DNA of 40,284 bases from Canicola haemoglobinophilus (GTDB taxonomy: Bacteria; Pseudomonadota; Gammaproteobacteria; Enterobacterales; Pasteurellaceae): the NCBI RefSeq assembly GCF_002015075.1, contig NZ_MUXZ01000032.1:1-40284 (forward strand), written 5' to 3'. Below are positions 9,893-17,980 of this stretch, in pieces; positions within the stretch are counted from its first letter, which is position 1; each line of letters starts with the position of its first letter. A program made the position numbers and the translations under genes. The notes beneath the pieces are model-generated. The model saw nothing but the letters and a program-made list of their open reading frames with translations, was not told where the DNA came from and did no database searches.

Positions 9893-10618
9893 ATGTATAG
9901 CGTAGAAATTCAAAATCTTAAATTAGCCTTTAATGCGCAAGTTTTATTTGAGCAATTCAATTTCACCTTGCCACAAGGAAAATGGACAAGTTTATTGGGC
10001 GCTTCTGGCATTGGTAAATCCACTTTATTGCGTGTTATTGCAGGCTTAGAAAAAGAGTCGATTTTGCAAGGAAAAATCAACTTTGCACCGAATACAAAAC
10101 TCGCTTGGCTAGCGCAACATGAGTCACTTTTTCCTTGGTTGTCTATCGTAGATAACGTACGCTTACATGCCCATTTAACAGGGCAAAAAAATGCGGAAAA
10201 CCTTGATAAAGCCTTACACTTGCTAGAATTAGTAAAAATGACCCCGCACTTAAACAAGCCTTGTTATCAGCTTTCGGGTGGGCAAAAACAACGTGTGGCT
10301 TTAGCACGAACGCTTATGCAAGATGCGAATTTAATTTTAATGGATGAGCCCTTTTCAGCCTTAGATGCCGTTAGTCGCTATCAACTGCAAGATCTTGCCT
10401 ATCAGTTATTGGTAAATAAAACGGTTTTATTAATTACACATGATCCGCAAGAGGCAATTCGTTTAAGTCATCATATTGCAATCCTTGCCAAGCAGCCTGC
10501 TTGTTTGACTGAAATAACGCAAATTCAAGGCGTTCCGCCTAGAGCTTTGACCGAAACAGAATTTAGCCAATTACAGCAACAATTAATTGAAGTTTTAAGT
10601 GAGGGCGGATTAAGATGA
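9893..10618 (+). CDS. thiZ: HMP-precursor ABC transporter, ATP-binding protein
   Basis: Cytoplasmic ATPase of the ThiXYZ importer, which brings in pyrimidine precursors of thiamine (N-formyl-aminopyrimidine type). The 241-aa product has Walker A (GASGIGKST, about 36-44), the Q-loop (LAQHESLFPWL), the ABC signature LSGGQKQRVALARTL, Walker B (LILMDEPFSALDA) and the H-loop (LLITHDPQEA). It belongs to the nitrate/sulfonate/taurine ATPase type. TPP riboswitch copy 1 lies upstream. Its stop overlaps the thiX start by 4 bp (ATGA), so the two are translationally coupled. The matching binding protein ThiY is in the other thi transcript at 13371. Substrate is inferred from family and context. Confidence 0.9.
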   Translation: MYSVEIQNLKLAFNAQVLFEQFNFTLPQGKWTSLLGASGIGKSTLLRVIAGLEKESILQGKINFAPNTKLAWLAQHESLFPWLSIVDNVRLHAHLTGQKNAENLDKALHLLELVKMTPHLNKPCYQLSGGQKQRVALARTLMQDANLILMDEPFSALDAVSRYQLQDLAYQLLVNKTVLLITHDPQEAIRLSHHIAILAKQPACLTEITQIQGVPPRALTETEFSQLQQQLIEVLSEGGLR

Positions 10619-11367
10619 AATTTTTATTTGCCGCAAAATCTTTTGTGATTACTGCATTATTAATTTTACTTTGGCATTGCATAGTTTCTTTTGCGGATCT
10701 ACCAGCCTATATTTTTCCTAGTCCAAAAGCCGTGGCAACAACTTTTCTCAGCCATTACGATCTTATTTGGGATCATGCGCAAATTACTTTGCTAGAAATA
10801 GGCTTAGGCTTAACTATTGGGATTTTACTTGGCATATTTTCCGCATTGTTACTGAGTTTATCGCGCTTTCTTTCTTCTCTTTTATTACCGCTCTTTATTA
10901 TCTCGCAAGCCATTCCAGTATTTGCGGTTGCGCCTTTATTTGTATTGTGGTTTGGCTACGGCATGGCATCAAAAATTGTGATGACGGTGCTTATTATCTA
11001 TTTTCCTGTAACAGCAAGTTGTTTTGATGGGTTAAGACAAACGCCACAGGCATGGTTGGAACTGGCACAAACTTACAGGCTTTCGCCATTACAGTTATTG
11101 TTAAAAGTGCGCTTGCCAGCCGCTTTACCTTCGCTCAGCTCTGGTATTCGTATTGCGGTATCCGTTGCCCCGATTGGCGCAGTAGTTGGGGAATGGGTTG
11201 GTTCTTCACAAGGCTTGGGGTATTTGATGTTGCATGCGAATGCAAGAATGCAAGTGGATTTAATGTTTGTGGCACTTTTCACGTTGTTATTAATTGCCTT
11301 AACTCTTTATCTAAGTACCGACAAACTACTGAAAAAATGGATCCCTTGGGTTAATCAAGTGCGGTAG
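10615..11367 (+). CDS. thiX: HMP-precursor ABC transporter, permease
   Basis: Inner-membrane permease of the ThiXYZ importer. The 250-aa product has about six hydrophobic segments. The BPD-type EAA loop is recognisable as LELAQTYRLSPLQLLLKVRLPAALPSL split over about residues 145-171. Segments such as FAVAPLFVLWFGYG and AVSVAPIGAVVGEW are typical of the nitrate/taurine/ThiX permease family. It overlaps thiZ by 4 bp. The gene ends in an uptake core (CAAGTGCGGTAGG). No clear terminator follows, so read-through into the downstream LRR gene is possible. Confidence 0.9.
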   Translation: MKFLFAAKSFVITALLILLWHCIVSFADLPAYIFPSPKAVATTFLSHYDLIWDHAQITLLEIGLGLTIGILLGIFSALLLSLSRFLSSLLLPLFIISQAIPVFAVAPLFVLWFGYGMASKIVMTVLIIYFPVTASCFDGLRQTPQAWLELAQTYRLSPLQLLLKVRLPAALPSLSSGIRIAVSVAPIGAVVGEWVGSSQGLGYLMLHANARMQVDLMFVALFTLLLIALTLYLSTDKLLKKWIPWVNQVR

Positions 11368-11448
11368 GTTTTGTGAAATTTTTGGAAAAATTTGCAAACA
11401 CATCGACTTAATCGCAAAATAATACTGTTTAGTAAATAGGATAACCAA

Positions 11449-12090
11449 ATGAGCAAAAAATTAATCACAAAGAAAGAGTCAATGGCTTGGTGGAATTGTC
11501 TTTCAGAAGAGTGGAGAGATCTTTTTTTGTATGCCTTAGAAATTACTCTGGAAGAATTTCAACAGCAGCCAGGATTTTATTTAGATGAGTTGATGACGTT
11601 AAAAAGTTTTGAGCTTGATATGAACGAAATCCAAGATATTTCCGCCTTAGGAAATTTAATACAGTTAACAGAGCTTACGATTTTTGATAACCCGATCCAA
11701 GATATTTCAGTCTTAAGGAATTTAACGCGGTTAACGGATCTCACTCTTTCGGATAACAAAATCCGAGATATTTCAGTTTTAAAGAATTTAATGCAGTTAA
11801 AAGGGCTTGGGCTTGGAAATAACCAAATCCAAGATATTTCGATCTTAAGGAATTTAACGGAGTTAACGGAGCTTACTCTTTCTAATAACCAAATCCAAAA
11901 TATTTCTATCTTAGGGAATTTAACCCAGTTAACAGGGCTTTGGCTTAATCATAACCAAATTCAAGATATTTACCCTTTAACGAAATTAATAAATTTGGAA
12001 TATCTAAATTTAGAAGGTAATCCTCTCACTCAACAAGATATTGGCTGGTTACAATCTAAACTACCTAATTGCGAAATAAAATTTTATTAA
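11449..12090 (+). CDS. Leucine-rich repeat protein, internalin/SDS22-like repeats
   Basis: A 213-aa protein without signal peptide or membrane segment. Residues 1-50 form a cap containing WWNCLSEEWRDLF. From about residue 51 to 190 there are six to seven 22-residue repeats of the form LxxLxxLxLxxNxIxDISxLxNL, then a C-terminal cap. At DNA level the repeats are near-identical 66-bp tandem units. The short consensus and the conserved asparagine ladder fit a curved protein-binding scaffold; the partner is unknown. A start with AGGATAACCAA before the ATG is acceptable. It sits between the two thi transcripts with no functional tie to thiamine that I can see. It is followed by a decayed ORF whose ATG overlaps its stop. 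Confidence 0.85.
   Translation: MSKKLITKKESMAWWNCLSEEWRDLFLYALEITLEEFQQQPGFYLDELMTLKSFELDMNEIQDISALGNLIQLTELTIFDNPIQDISVLRNLTRLTDLTLSDNKIRDISVLKNLMQLKGLGLGNNQIQDISILRNLTELTELTLSNNQIQNISILGNLTQLTGLWLNHNQIQDIYPLTKLINLEYLNLEGNPLTQQDIGWLQSKLPNCEIKFY
11599..11988 (+). repeat. Tandem 66-bp repeats encoding LRR units
   Basis: About six in-frame units recur every 66 nt, with shared blocks such as ATCCAAGATATTTC and GGAATTTAAC. Unit number could change by recombination without breaking the frame. Confidence 0.8.
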
Positions 12091-12434
12091 TGAAAACAAC
12101 AGTTCTTTTTGACAATATTGCTGAATATCTCAGCCAGCTATTAAGCCCAGACTAACATTCGGTTTATATTGCAGAGGCGTGTCTAACTAATTGTTCGCCT
12201 AATTTAAATAGTTGTGATATCTCTATATGACACATAAGGAAGAACAATCTTTCCTTATGGATAACATTATTAAACGCTTGGAAATTCAGAAAAACTATGG
12301 GTTGTTGGAAGAGGATGAAGATATTGAATGAAAGAGGTCAGTTGCAAATTTATCGCTTCCAACAGCAAATTAAGGAGATTATCACCGCACTTGAGCCAAA
12401 TGTCTTCGGCGTGCGGTCAATTTTTTCTTTGTAA
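12090..12434 (+). pseudogene. Decayed ~110-aa ORF after the LRR gene, family not recognised
   Basis: Three pieces in consecutive order look like one broken protein. MKTTVLFDNIAEYLSQLL starts at 12090, overlapping the LRR stop. After an in-frame TAA (12153) the same frame continues as HSVYIAEACLTNCSPN to 12230. The frame from 12227 then gives THKEEQSFLMDNIIKRLEIQ to 12331. A last shift gives GQLQIYRFQQQIKEIITAL to a stop at 12434. One nonsense change and two frameshifts would restore a single ORF. The TAATGA overlap suggests it was once coupled to the LRR gene. The 3' end coincides with an uptake-signal hairpin, as is common in this family. Confidence 0.45.
12384..12417 (+). terminator. Inverted uptake-signal terminator
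   Basis: ACCGCAC (12384-12390) and GTGCGGT (12411-12417) pair around a 20-nt loop and are followed by CAATTTTTTCTTTG. It probably ends transcription from the thiX/LRR side before the second riboswitch. Confidence 0.6.
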
Positions 12435-12457
12435 TCCTGTTTAAATTCCGTTAAACT
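12429..12457 (+). promoter_or_regulatory. Probable promoter of the tenA-thiYMDE transcript
   Basis: TTGTAA (12429-12434), a 17-bp spacer and TAAACT (12452-12457) place the start near 12464, just before the second TPP aptamer. Confidence 0.45.
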
Positions 12458-12469
12458 CTAGTTCGATTT

Positions 12470-12545
12470 TTAGTCGGGGTGCTGTGAAAGCAGCTGAGAT
12501 GATACCCGTGAACCTGATACAGCTAATACTGACGTAGGAAACTAA
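12470..12545 (+). ncRNA. TPP riboswitch (thi-box), copy 2
   Basis: It has the same thi-box cores and P1 (TTAGT/ACTAA) as copy 1, with only two substitutions (AAAACAG to AAAGCAG, GATAATA to GATGATA). It leads the tenA-thiY-thiM-thiD-thiE-MFS operon. A short ATG frame begins 3 nt after P1, with TAGGA of the aptamer itself placed as a possible ribosome site. Confidence 0.96.
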
Positions 12546-12548
12546 ATT

Positions 12549-12620
12549 ATGCCAATCAAAATACCTTTCTTATATCCAAATTTTCCTCATCAATCCTTTT
12601 GTTTAACCGCATTGGTTTAA
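12549..12620 (+). CDS. Possible 23-aa leader ORF after TPP riboswitch copy 2
   Basis: ATG at 12549 opens MPIKIPFLYPNFPHQSFCL and a few more codons, stopping at 12620. AGGA at the 3' end of the aptamer lies 9 nt upstream, so ligand binding would hide its ribosome site. tenA begins 72 nt further on with its own good site, so coupling is not needed. Low confidence. Confidence 0.25.
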   Translation: MPIKIPFLYPNFPHQSFCLTALV

Positions 12621-12692
12621 TCATATTTAGTTCTTTGAGCTAATTATCGGATTTGTTTACCTTAAATTTATCTCAAGCCAACAGGAGAAATC

Positions 12693-13346
12693 ATGTCTTT
12701 TACACAGCAGCTAATCCAGCAGGCACAGCCCCATTGGGATGCCTATGTTAATCACGATTTTGTGCAACAGTTAGAACGAGGAACCTTGCCTTTGCAGAAC
12801 TTTCAGCACTATCTCAAACAAGATTATCTCTATCTTTTGCAATACAACCGCGCTTTTGCCCTAGCCATTTATAAAGCGGATAGCTTCAAACAAATGGAAA
12901 TAGCCCATCAATCCGTTGCGGCGTTGTTGCACGAAATTCAGCTGCATATTGGTTTTTGCAAAGAATGGGGCATTGATGAAAAACAGTTGCTCAATACGCC
13001 AGAATCCGCTGCTTGTGTTGCCTACACTCGTTATGTGTTGGATTGCGGTATGACGGGCGGATTAGCAGAACTTTATGCCGCCATTATGCCTTGTGCCATT
13101 GGTTACGCGGAAATTGGGCGAACCTTGGCTCAACGAGGGTTAAGCCCTGCTAATAACCCTTATCAAATTTGGATTGACACTTACGCATCTGAGGAATTTC
13201 AGCAAGCGAGCCAAGCCCTTGCAGATAACCTTGATTTATTGTGTCAGGACATTTCCTCAGCTCAACGCCAAAAATTGCAACAGATTTTCACAACGGCAAC
13301 CCGTATGGAAGTCGCCTTTTGGCAAATGGGTTTGGATCTCAGTTAA
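12693..13346 (+). CDS. tenA: Aminopyrimidine aminohydrolase (thiaminase II)
   Basis: Cytoplasmic salvage enzyme. It converts aminomethylpyrimidine breakdown products of thiamine to HMP and can also cleave thiamine. The 217-aa product has the TenA helical fold: LLHEIQLHIGFCKEWGI, the catalytic-cysteine segment (AAIMPCAIGYAEIG) and the C-terminal Glu segment (ATRMEVAFWQMGLDL). The start follows CAGGAG by 7 nt. It is the first gene after TPP riboswitch copy 2. Directly downstream thiY encodes the binding protein that would supply the formyl-aminopyrimidine substrate, matching the known salvage route via ThiY, a deformylase and TenA. Confidence 0.94.
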   Translation: MSFTQQLIQQAQPHWDAYVNHDFVQQLERGTLPLQNFQHYLKQDYLYLLQYNRAFALAIYKADSFKQMEIAHQSVAALLHEIQLHIGFCKEWGIDEKQLLNTPESAACVAYTRYVLDCGMTGGLAELYAAIMPCAIGYAEIGRTLAQRGLSPANNPYQIWIDTYASEEFQQASQALADNLDLLCQDISSAQRQKLQQIFTTATRMEVAFWQMGLDLS

Positions 13347-13370
13347 CTCTCATCTAAAAAGGAAAAATTC

Positions 13371-14312
13371 ATGAAAAAAATGACCGCACTTTTAAGCACA
13401 GGCTTACTCTTATTCAGCACTCATGCCCTTAGTAAAGAAAAAGTCACCTTATTACTGGATTGGTTTGTAAACCCAGACCATGCCCCACTCATTGTGGCAC
13501 AACAAAAAGGCTTTTTTGCTCAACAAGATTTAGAGGTGGAAATTATTGAGCCAGCCGATCCTTCCATGCCACCTAAATTAGTGGCAGCAGGAAAAGCAGA
13601 TTTAGCAGTGGATTATCAACCGCAACTACAACTTGCTGTTGCAAATGGCTTACCCCTTGTGCGAGTGGGCACGCTCGTTTCTACGCCACTTAATTCAATT
13701 ACGGTGTTAGATAATGGCAAAATCAATAGCTTGGCAGATTTAAAAGGCAAAAAAGTCGGTTATTCGGTGAGTGGCTTTGAAGATGCGTTACTGAATACAA
13801 TGTTAAGGCACGCTGGTTTATCTGCAAAAGATGTAGAAAAAATCAATGTGAATTGGTCGTTATCGCCATCACTGATTAGTGGAAAAGTGGATGCAATTAT
13901 CGGCGGCTTCCGCAACTTTGAATTGAACCAACTGAAATTAGAAAAACAGCCAAGTAAAGCCTTCTACCCTGAAGAACATGGCGTTCCCCTTTATGATGAA
14001 TTGATTTTAGTGGCACATAAAGACAATATGCCAAAAGCAAAAATTGATAAATTTCTGACCGCTCTTGAGCAAGCTACCACTTACACGCTCAACCACCCAG
14101 AACAAGCTTGGCAAGATTATTTGAGCTACAAACCGAAAGAGCTTGATACGGAATTAAACCGCCTCGCTTGGAAAGACACCTTGCCACGACTTGCCCTTCG
14201 CCCTCGTGCCTTAGATAGCGTGCGTTATGAAAAAATGGCGGCATTTTTAAAACAGCACCAACTTACCGATAAAGTGCTACCACTCTCAGACTATGCAGTG
14301 GAAATCAAATAA
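13371..14312 (+). CDS. thiY: Thiamine-pyrimidine precursor binding protein (ABC importer)
   Basis: Periplasmic substrate-binding protein of the ThiXYZ system, of the NMT1/THI5-like family. The 313-aa product has a signal peptide (MKKMTALLSTGLLLFSTHA). A THI5-like core follows: LLLDWFVNPDHAPLIVAQ, GKADLAVDYQPQL, LKGKKVGYSVSG and IIGGFRNFEL. It follows tenA by 24 bp and precedes thiM by 9 bp in one operon. The ATPase and permease partners are in the separate thiZ-thiX transcript at 9893-11367, so the importer depends on two riboswitch-controlled units. The ligand (formyl-aminopyrimidine) is inferred from homology. Confidence 0.92.
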   Translation: MKKMTALLSTGLLLFSTHALSKEKVTLLLDWFVNPDHAPLIVAQQKGFFAQQDLEVEIIEPADPSMPPKLVAAGKADLAVDYQPQLQLAVANGLPLVRVGTLVSTPLNSITVLDNGKINSLADLKGKKVGYSVSGFEDALLNTMLRHAGLSAKDVEKINVNWSLSPSLISGKVDAIIGGFRNFELNQLKLEKQPSKAFYPEEHGVPLYDELILVAHKDNMPKAKIDKFLTALEQATTYTLNHPEQAWQDYLSYKPKELDTELNRLAWKDTLPRLALRPRALDSVRYEKMAAFLKQHQLTDKVLPLSDYAVEIK

Positions 14313-14321
14313 GGAAATCCT

Positions 14322-15122
14322 ATGAACTCTCAATTTTTAGCTAAATTACGCCAGCGTAACCCTTTAATTCACAACATTACCAACATTGTTGCGGCGAATT
14401 TTTCCGCCAATGGTTTATTAGCCATTGGTGCATCGCCAATGATGTCTGCGTGCATTGAAGAAATGGAAGAGATGCCGAAATTAAGCCAAGCCCTTGTGAT
14501 CAATATCGGCACGTTAATCGGCAAAGATGTTGAAGCAATGGTATTAGCAGGCAAAACTGCCAACCAAGTGGGGATTCCTGTGGTGCTTGACCCTGTTGGC
14601 GTTGCCGCTACCACTTTTCGCCAAAAAACGACCGCTCTCTTACTTGAGCAAGTGCAATTTAGTGCCATTCGAGGCAATGCGGGCGAATTAGCCTATATTG
14701 CTGGCGTGCAATGGTCTGCCAAAGGCGTTGATGCAGGTAAAGGAAATGCCGATCTTGCTGAAATTGCACATTTGGTTGCACGAAAATATCAATGTATTGC
14801 GGTGATCAGTGGCGAAACAGACTACATTTCTGACGGCACTCGTCTTGCTAAACTTAACAATGGCACACCGATGTTCCCAAAAATTACCGCTTCAGGTTGC
14901 TTACTCAGTGCTGTTTGTGGGGCGTTTTTAGCGGTGGCTGAGCCTAAGGAGCATTTCGATGCTTTAGTGGAAGGTTGTTCAGCTTATGCCATTGCGGGTG
15001 AACTCGCGGCACAATCTTTAAGCCCAACGCAATTAGGGCAATTTACGGTTGGTTTATTGGATCAGCTTGCCAGTCTCACCGCAGAACAAATCAATCAATA
15101 TGCGAGGATTTCTTATGAGTAA
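14322..15122 (+). CDS. thiM: Hydroxyethylthiazole kinase
   Basis: Salvage kinase that phosphorylates 4-methyl-5-(2-hydroxyethyl)thiazole for coupling by ThiE. The 266-aa product is of the expected length. Motifs include LIHNITNIVAANFSANGLLA near the N-terminus, VVLDPVGVAATTFR, the IRGNAGELAYIAG segment and the anion-hole/catalytic region ITASGCLLSAVCGAF. AGGAAATCCT precedes the ATG. The gene overlaps thiD by 8 bp, which argues for translational coupling. Together with thiD and thiE it completes salvage from imported HET and HMP; the window has no thiC or thiG for de novo synthesis. Confidence 0.96.
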   Translation: MNSQFLAKLRQRNPLIHNITNIVAANFSANGLLAIGASPMMSACIEEMEEMPKLSQALVINIGTLIGKDVEAMVLAGKTANQVGIPVVLDPVGVAATTFRQKTTALLLEQVQFSAIRGNAGELAYIAGVQWSAKGVDAGKGNADLAEIAHLVARKYQCIAVISGETDYISDGTRLAKLNNGTPMFPKITASGCLLSAVCGAFLAVAEPKEHFDALVEGCSAYAIAGELAAQSLSPTQLGQFTVGLLDQLASLTAEQINQYARISYE

Positions 15123-15927
15123 GATAGCGATTGCGTTAACTATTGCAGGCTCGGATAACAGCGGTGGTGCGGGTATTCAAGCAGATTTAAAAACCTTCCA
15201 AATGCAAAATGTGTTTGGTATGACGGCAATCACCGCCGTTACCGCCCAAAATAGCTTGGGCGTTTATGATATTCACCCTGTTCCTTTGGCGACTATTCGC
15301 TCACAGCTCAAAGCGATTGCGAAAGATTATCAAGTGTCAGCCTTGAAAATTGGCATGCTTGGCAATGCAGATATTATTCAATGCGTGGCGGAAGAATTGG
15401 AAAAATATGATTTCGGCAAAATCGTGCTCGATCCAGTGATGTACGCCAAAGGTGGAGCTGCATTGCTAGAACCTAACGCTGTTGATGCCTTACGTTCCTT
15501 ATTATTGCCAAAAACGGAAGTGATTACGCCGAACTTACCTGAAGCAGAAGCATTAACAGGTGTTCAGATTGTTGATGATCATACCGCTCGCCTTGCTGCT
15601 GAAAAATTATTGGCAATGGGCGTAAAAAATGCGGTGATTAAAGGTGGACATAGCCAAAATTCACAAAGTGATGTGTGTCGAGATTGGTTATTCACCCAAA
15701 ATGAATTGTTGGAATTTGACACGCCACGTTTTGACACACCTCATACCCATGGCACAGGTTGTACTTTTTCCGCTTGCATTGCAGCAGAGTTAGCCAAAGG
15801 CGAAAGTGTGCAAAGTGCGGTTAAAACGGCGAAAGATTTTATCAGTGCCGCCATTAGCCACCCGCTCAATATCGGGCATGGTCATGGACCAACAAACCAT
15901 TGGGCGTATTCGCAAAGGGGAAAATAA
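15115..15927 (+). CDS. thiD: Hydroxymethylpyrimidine / phosphomethylpyrimidine kinase
   Basis: It makes HMP-PP from HMP in two phosphorylations. The product is 270 aa when started at 15115, where GAGGATTTCTT precedes the ATG. A longer frame from 15049 would lie inside thiM and adds non-homologous residues. Ribokinase-fold motifs: ALTIAGSDNSGGAGIQADLKTF at the N-terminus, KIGMLGNADII, IVLDPVM, VITPNLPEAEALTG and THGTGCTFSACIAAEL with the catalytic Asp-equivalent region and anion hole. It overlaps thiM by 8 bp and thiE by 1 bp (TAATG). Confidence 0.96.
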   Translation: MSKIAIALTIAGSDNSGGAGIQADLKTFQMQNVFGMTAITAVTAQNSLGVYDIHPVPLATIRSQLKAIAKDYQVSALKIGMLGNADIIQCVAEELEKYDFGKIVLDPVMYAKGGAALLEPNAVDALRSLLLPKTEVITPNLPEAEALTGVQIVDDHTARLAAEKLLAMGVKNAVIKGGHSQNSQSDVCRDWLFTQNELLEFDTPRFDTPHTHGTGCTFSACIAAELAKGESVQSAVKTAKDFISAAISHPLNIGHGHGPTNHWAYSQRGK

Positions 15928-16592
15928 TGCAACAAAAATTTGATATTGCCGCTGCGATGCGTTTGTATTTTATTGCAGGAAGCCAAGATGTGGCACATCT
16001 TGCAGGCGATCCCGCTAACAATTTACTTTCTGTCTTAGAACAAGCCTTAAAATCGGGCATTACTTGCTATCAATTTCGTGAGAAAGGCAAAAAGGCGTTG
16101 CAAGATCCCGCTGCTTATAAGGCGCTTGCCATCGCTTGTCGTGACTTATGCCGCCAATACAACGTCCCTTTTGTAGTTGATGATAACGTTGCTTTAGCCA
16201 TTGAGATTGAAGCGGACGGTATTCACGTGGGGCAAACGGATATGCCCCCTCATCAAGTAAAACAACTTTGTGGCGGAAAATGTTTTGTAGGAACGTCGGT
16301 GAATACCCTTGAGCAAGGGCTGAAAGCACAACAAGATCCAAACGTGGATTATTTTGGCGTTGGTCCGATCTTCCCAACCCAATCGAAAGAAGATCCCAAA
16401 CCTGTGGTTTCCCCTGAATTTATTACGCAAATTCGGGCAAATCAAATAGATAAACCCATTGTAGCGATTGGCGGTATCAAAGCCAAAGATGTGGCGATGT
16501 TAAGGGAAAAAGGGGCGAATGGCGTGGCAGTGATTTCTGCCATTGCTCAAGCTAAACATATTGAACAAACAGTGAAGGAATTACTGCAATGA
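15927..16592 (+). CDS. thiE: Thiamine-phosphate synthase
   Basis: It joins HMP-PP and HET-P to thiamine phosphate. The product is 221 aa from the ATG at 15927, which overlaps the thiD stop by one base and follows AAAGGGGAAA. The TIM-barrel motifs are clear: CYQFREKGK for substrate binding, VDDNVALAIEIEADGIHVGQ, CFVGTSVNTLEQ, DYFGVGPIFPTQSK, PIVAIGGI and GVAVISAIAQA for phosphate binding. It overlaps the following MFS gene by 4 bp, so thiM-thiD-thiE-MFS form a fully coupled chain. Confidence 0.96.
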   Translation: MQQKFDIAAAMRLYFIAGSQDVAHLAGDPANNLLSVLEQALKSGITCYQFREKGKKALQDPAAYKALAIACRDLCRQYNVPFVVDDNVALAIEIEADGIHVGQTDMPPHQVKQLCGGKCFVGTSVNTLEQGLKAQQDPNVDYFGVGPIFPTQSKEDPKPVVSPEFITQIRANQIDKPIVAIGGIKAKDVAMLREKGANGVAVISAIAQAKHIEQTVKELLQ

Positions 16593-17893
16593 AAAATAAC
16601 CCAGCACGTACCGCAGTCGCTACCATGGTAGGCACAGCGATTGAATATTTTGATAACTACATCTACGCCATGGCAGCGGTGTTAGTGTTCAATTTGCAAT
16701 TTTTTAACAGTAGCGACCCGCTTGCAAATGATCTCTACGCCCTTTCCACTCTTGCCTTAACCTTCTTTGCTCGTCCAGTAGGGGCAATTTTATTCGGGCA
16801 TTTTGGCGATAAAATTGGACGTAAGAAAACCTTAGTAGCTTCTCTACTCTTAATGGGCATTTCCACCATTGCTATTGGCTTACTACCGACTTACAGCGAC
16901 ATTGGCATTTGGGCAACTTTGTTCCTTTGTTTATGTCGAGTGGGGCAAGGGATTGGACTTGGTGGCGAATGGGCTGGTGCAGCATTGGTTGCAGTGGAAA
17001 ATTCACCAAAAGAAAAACGAGCTTGGTATGGCATTTTCCCACAATTAGGTGCACCTATCGGCTTACTTTTAGCAAATGGTGCTTTCTTCTTAGTGGGGGC
17101 GATTTGGGGGCAAAAAGCCTTGGTTGAATGGGCATGGCGTATTCCGTTTTTATCTTCCGTTGTATTGGTGATTATCGGTTTATATCTGCGTGCCAAACTC
17201 AACGAAAGCCAAGTTTTCCAACAGGCAGAAAAACAGGGAAAAACCGTTGCCGTCCCTTTCAAAAAGATTTTTACCCATCATCTCAAGCCGTTTACGGTGG
17301 GTATGCTCATTGCCGCATCGGGTTATGTGTTGTTCTACATTTTGGTAGCCTTCGCCCAACTTTATGCTAAAAATGCCCCAACTATTTCCGAAGCAGGTCA
17401 CGCTCTTGGCTTAGGTATTCCAGCCAGCACCTTTACCCGTTTATTGCTGATTACCTCTGTGATTTTCGCTATCGCTATCGCTTTGTCGGGTATTTATGCA
17501 CACAAAATCGGACGCCGTAATCTGCTGTTATGGTCAACCATTGCTATGGCGATTTTCGGGCTTTGCTTACCTTTCTTCTTAGAAAACGGCACCGCAACCA
17601 GCCTATTCTGGTTCTTAACCATTGGTTTTATTATTCAAGGCTTAACTTTTGGGCCAATGGCAATCCTGTTACCCGAACTCTTCCCAACGGAAGTACGTTA
17701 TTCAGGTGCAGCATTATCTTATACAGTGGCGGGCATCGTTGGCGGCAGCGTGTTTACGGTCTTTTCTGTAAAAATCAATGCCAATTTCGGCTTAATTGGC
17801 ATTGGTATTTATCTCGCCGCCATCTCCGTTATTTCTTGTTTAGCCTTATGGCGTTTGCAAGAAACCAAGCAGTTGGAGTTGGCGGAGATTTAG
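16589..17893 (+). CDS. thiU: MFS transporter in thiamine operon (probable thiazole or thiamine-related permease)
   Basis: A 434-aa inner-membrane carrier with about 12 hydrophobic segments, of the metabolite:H+ symporter (ProP/ShiA-like) branch. Seen in sequence: GTAIEYFDNYIYAMAAVLVF at the N-terminus, the MFS loop motif GHFGDKIGRKK and its second-half copy (GIYAHKIGRRN), RVGQGIGLGGEWAGAALVAVE, and LLPELFPTEVRYSGAALSY. It overlaps thiE by 4 bp and is the last gene before a strong terminator. The position after thiMDE under a TPP riboswitch suggests uptake of hydroxyethylthiazole or a related compound. A Pasteurellaceae gene in this place has been named thiU in comparative work. Family sure, substrate inferred. 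Confidence 0.8.
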   Translation: MKNNPARTAVATMVGTAIEYFDNYIYAMAAVLVFNLQFFNSSDPLANDLYALSTLALTFFARPVGAILFGHFGDKIGRKKTLVASLLLMGISTIAIGLLPTYSDIGIWATLFLCLCRVGQGIGLGGEWAGAALVAVENSPKEKRAWYGIFPQLGAPIGLLLANGAFFLVGAIWGQKALVEWAWRIPFLSSVVLVIIGLYLRAKLNESQVFQQAEKQGKTVAVPFKKIFTHHLKPFTVGMLIAASGYVLFYILVAFAQLYAKNAPTISEAGHALGLGIPASTFTRLLLITSVIFAIAIALSGIYAHKIGRRNLLLWSTIAMAIFGLCLPFFLENGTATSLFWFLTIGFIIQGLTFGPMAILLPELFPTEVRYSGAALSYTVAGIVGGSVFTVFSVKINANFGLIGIGIYLAAISVISCLALWRLQETKQLELAEI

Positions 17894-17926
17894 TTTTTGT
17901 CAGCATAAAAGTGCAGTGAAATTTAT

Positions 17927-17956
17927 AAGCCAGTTAAAAATTTAACTGGCTTTTTT
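17927..17956 (+). terminator. Terminator of the thi operon
   Basis: AAGCCAGTTAAA and TTTAACTGGCTT (17927-17952) form a 12-bp stem around AA, followed by a run of T. It is a strong intrinsic terminator just after the MFS gene. Confidence 0.9.
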
Positions 17957-17980
17957 ATGAACAGGTTGTGTTGATTGTAG

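Noticed and set aside
11599..11988. CRISPR-like array
   Set aside because: The regular 66-bp units are in-frame coding repeats of an LRR protein, with no repeat/spacer alternation and no cas genes.
15049..15114. Longer N-terminus of thiD
   Set aside because: It lies entirely inside thiM; the ATG at 15115 has a good ribosome site and begins the conserved ThiD sequence.
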